Assembly (NCBI GenBank): GCA_915070235.1
Contig: CAJZFM010000002.1
Location: forward strand, 1 to 23,684
Origin: an uncultured Capnocytophaga sp.
GTDB lineage: Bacteria > Bacteroidota > Bacteroidia > Flavobacteriales > Flavobacteriaceae
DNA length: 23,684 bases
Reading direction: 5' to 3'
Shown here: one piece after another, positions 22,970-23,684 of the stretch
Numbering within the stretch: position 1 is the stretch's first letter
Layout of the letters: each line of letters begins with the position of its first letter
Program-made: the position numbers and the translations under genes
The notes under the pieces: generated by a model
What the model was told of the DNA's origin: nothing
Database searches by the model: none
The model's input: only the letters and a program-made list of their open reading frames with translations

Positions 22970-23684
22970 TTATAACTTATTAGTCGTTAGCCAGTTGTTC
23001 AGCAGTTCATTGAAAGTGTCGGGGTGTTCCATCATAGGAGCATGGCCACACTTATCTATCCAATAGAGAGATGCATTGGGCAGTAGCTCGCTGAACTCCT
23101 CCGCTACTTTTGGGGGTGTTACAGGGTCATTCTTTCCCCATATAAGGCAAGTAGGAGTTTTCATATTGGGCAAGTCCTTAGCCATATTATGGCGAATAGC
23201 ACTCTTGGCAATGGAGAGTGTTTTGATGACCTTAGTACGGTCATTGACAATGGCAAAGACCTCATCTACGAGCTCTTTGGTAGCTGTTTTAGGGTCATAG
23301 AATACGTCCTCACACTTTTTTTTGATGAACTCATAGCTTCCACGCTTTGGATAGCTATCGCCCATAGCACTCTCATAAAGGCCAGAACTTCCTGTAAGGA
23401 TAAGTCCCTTTACTTTTTTAGGATGTAGCTTGGTATAAAGCAGTGCAATATGCCCCCCTAAGGAATTACCTAAAAGGATAACCTGTTCTAACTCCTTATA
23501 AGTGATAAAGCGCGTAAGCCAATTGGTTAAACTCTTTACCGTACTAGAGAGCAACGGCAAGTCATAAATGGGTAGTTCTGGGGCTATTACCTTATATTTT
23601 TTTGAAAAAAACTCAATAGTACTATCAAAGTTACTAAGCCCTCCCATAAGCCCATGTAAGAGGATAATAGGAGTACCTTCGCCT
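22970..23684 (-). CDS. Alpha/beta hydrolase (5'-partial)
   Basis: A hydrolase of the alpha/beta fold, cut by the window end. The frame stays open through base 23684, so the Met at 23647 is internal: the 12 codons upstream encode the HG oxyanion-hole motif (IILLHGLMGG). Nucleophile elbow GNSLGG has Ser at 23462-23464; Asp is in IWGKNDPVTPP and His in DKCGHAPMMEHP, completing the triad. Such proteins are often annotated as esterase or as MenH-like; the substrate is not readable. It is the first gene seen of the minus run with engB and the PaaK-like gene. Confidence 0.9.
   Translation of the reverse strand, partial: GEGTPIILLHGLMGGLSNFDSTIEFFSKKYKVIAPELPIYDLPLLSSTVKSLTNWLTRFITYKELEQVILLGNSLGGHIALLYTKLHPKKVKGLILTGSSGLYESAMGDSYPKRGSYEFIKKKCEDVFYDPKTATKELVDEVFAIVNDRTKVIKTLSIAKSAIRHNMAKDLPNMKTPTCLIWGKNDPVTPPKVAEEFSELLPNASLYWIDKCGHAPMMEHPDTFNELLNNWLTTNKL

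Noticed and set aside
1..23684. CRISPR array, insertion sequence or defence island
   Set aside because: No spaced direct repeats of 25-40 bases, transposase motifs or defence domains were seen on either strand.

Overview
The window reads as ordinary, densely packed chromosome from a low-GC member of the Bacteroidota, most likely family Flavobacteriaceae and plausibly Capnocytophaga. Evidence for this: a DUF3276 (PUR-like) protein, a DUF4268 protein next to rlmH, archaeal-type glmM, AT-rich leaders without convincing Shine-Dalgarno sites, and several promoter boxes of the Bacteroidota form TAnnTTTG. The genus is an inference; the phylum is well supported. No tRNA, rRNA, CRISPR array, insertion sequence or prophage was seen, and no gene-free stretch exceeds 300 bases.

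Layout. 1-1333: 3' part of pdhC (pyruvate dehydrogenase E2), closed by a strong terminator. 1474-3157: a tight + strand run of an SH3-NlpC/P60 protein, rlmH and a DUF4268 protein. 3238-4561: udk, an FtsB/DivIC-like division protein and DUF3276, ended by a perfect 13-bp bidirectional terminator. 4618-10126 (minus): a four-gene run read from the right: a membrane-anchored hypothetical, a lipoprotein with a DxNxDGxxD loop, glmM, and an SLC13-type transporter with two RCK_C domains. 10286-12051: a CopD-like membrane protein, xerC, hpf, and a 30-residue membrane peptide not previously listed, followed by a long hairpin. 12281-13737: pncA and a GT2 glycosyltransferase that appears to start at TTG. 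13815-14806: dapB and a small helical protein, each behind a TAnnTTTG box. 14884-15984: a noticeably AT-rich pair, one secreted and one polytopic membrane protein, neither recognised. 16051-21023: rluD, a GNAT acetyltransferase, aroB, an orphan sensor kinase and a second GT2, with heptanucleotide tandem repeats in three of the gaps and a degenerate fourth. 21066-23684 (minus): an alpha/beta hydrolase (cut by the window end), engB and a PaaK-like adenylate-forming enzyme.

Functionally the window is mostly housekeeping: ribosome maturation and hibernation (rlmH, rluD, hpf, engB), envelope precursor synthesis (glmM, dapB), nucleotide and NAD salvage (udk, pncA), shikimate synthesis (aroB), division (DivIC) and chromosome resolution (xerC). 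I did not find a clear new multi-gene system. The most interesting leads are: the NlpC/P60 protein whose catalytic Cys is Ser; the 30-residue GxxxGxxxG membrane peptide behind hpf with its long downstream hairpin; the heptamer arrays confined to 16-21 kb; a promoter box sitting inside a terminator hairpin at 14.84 kb; and the AT-rich unknown pair behind it.
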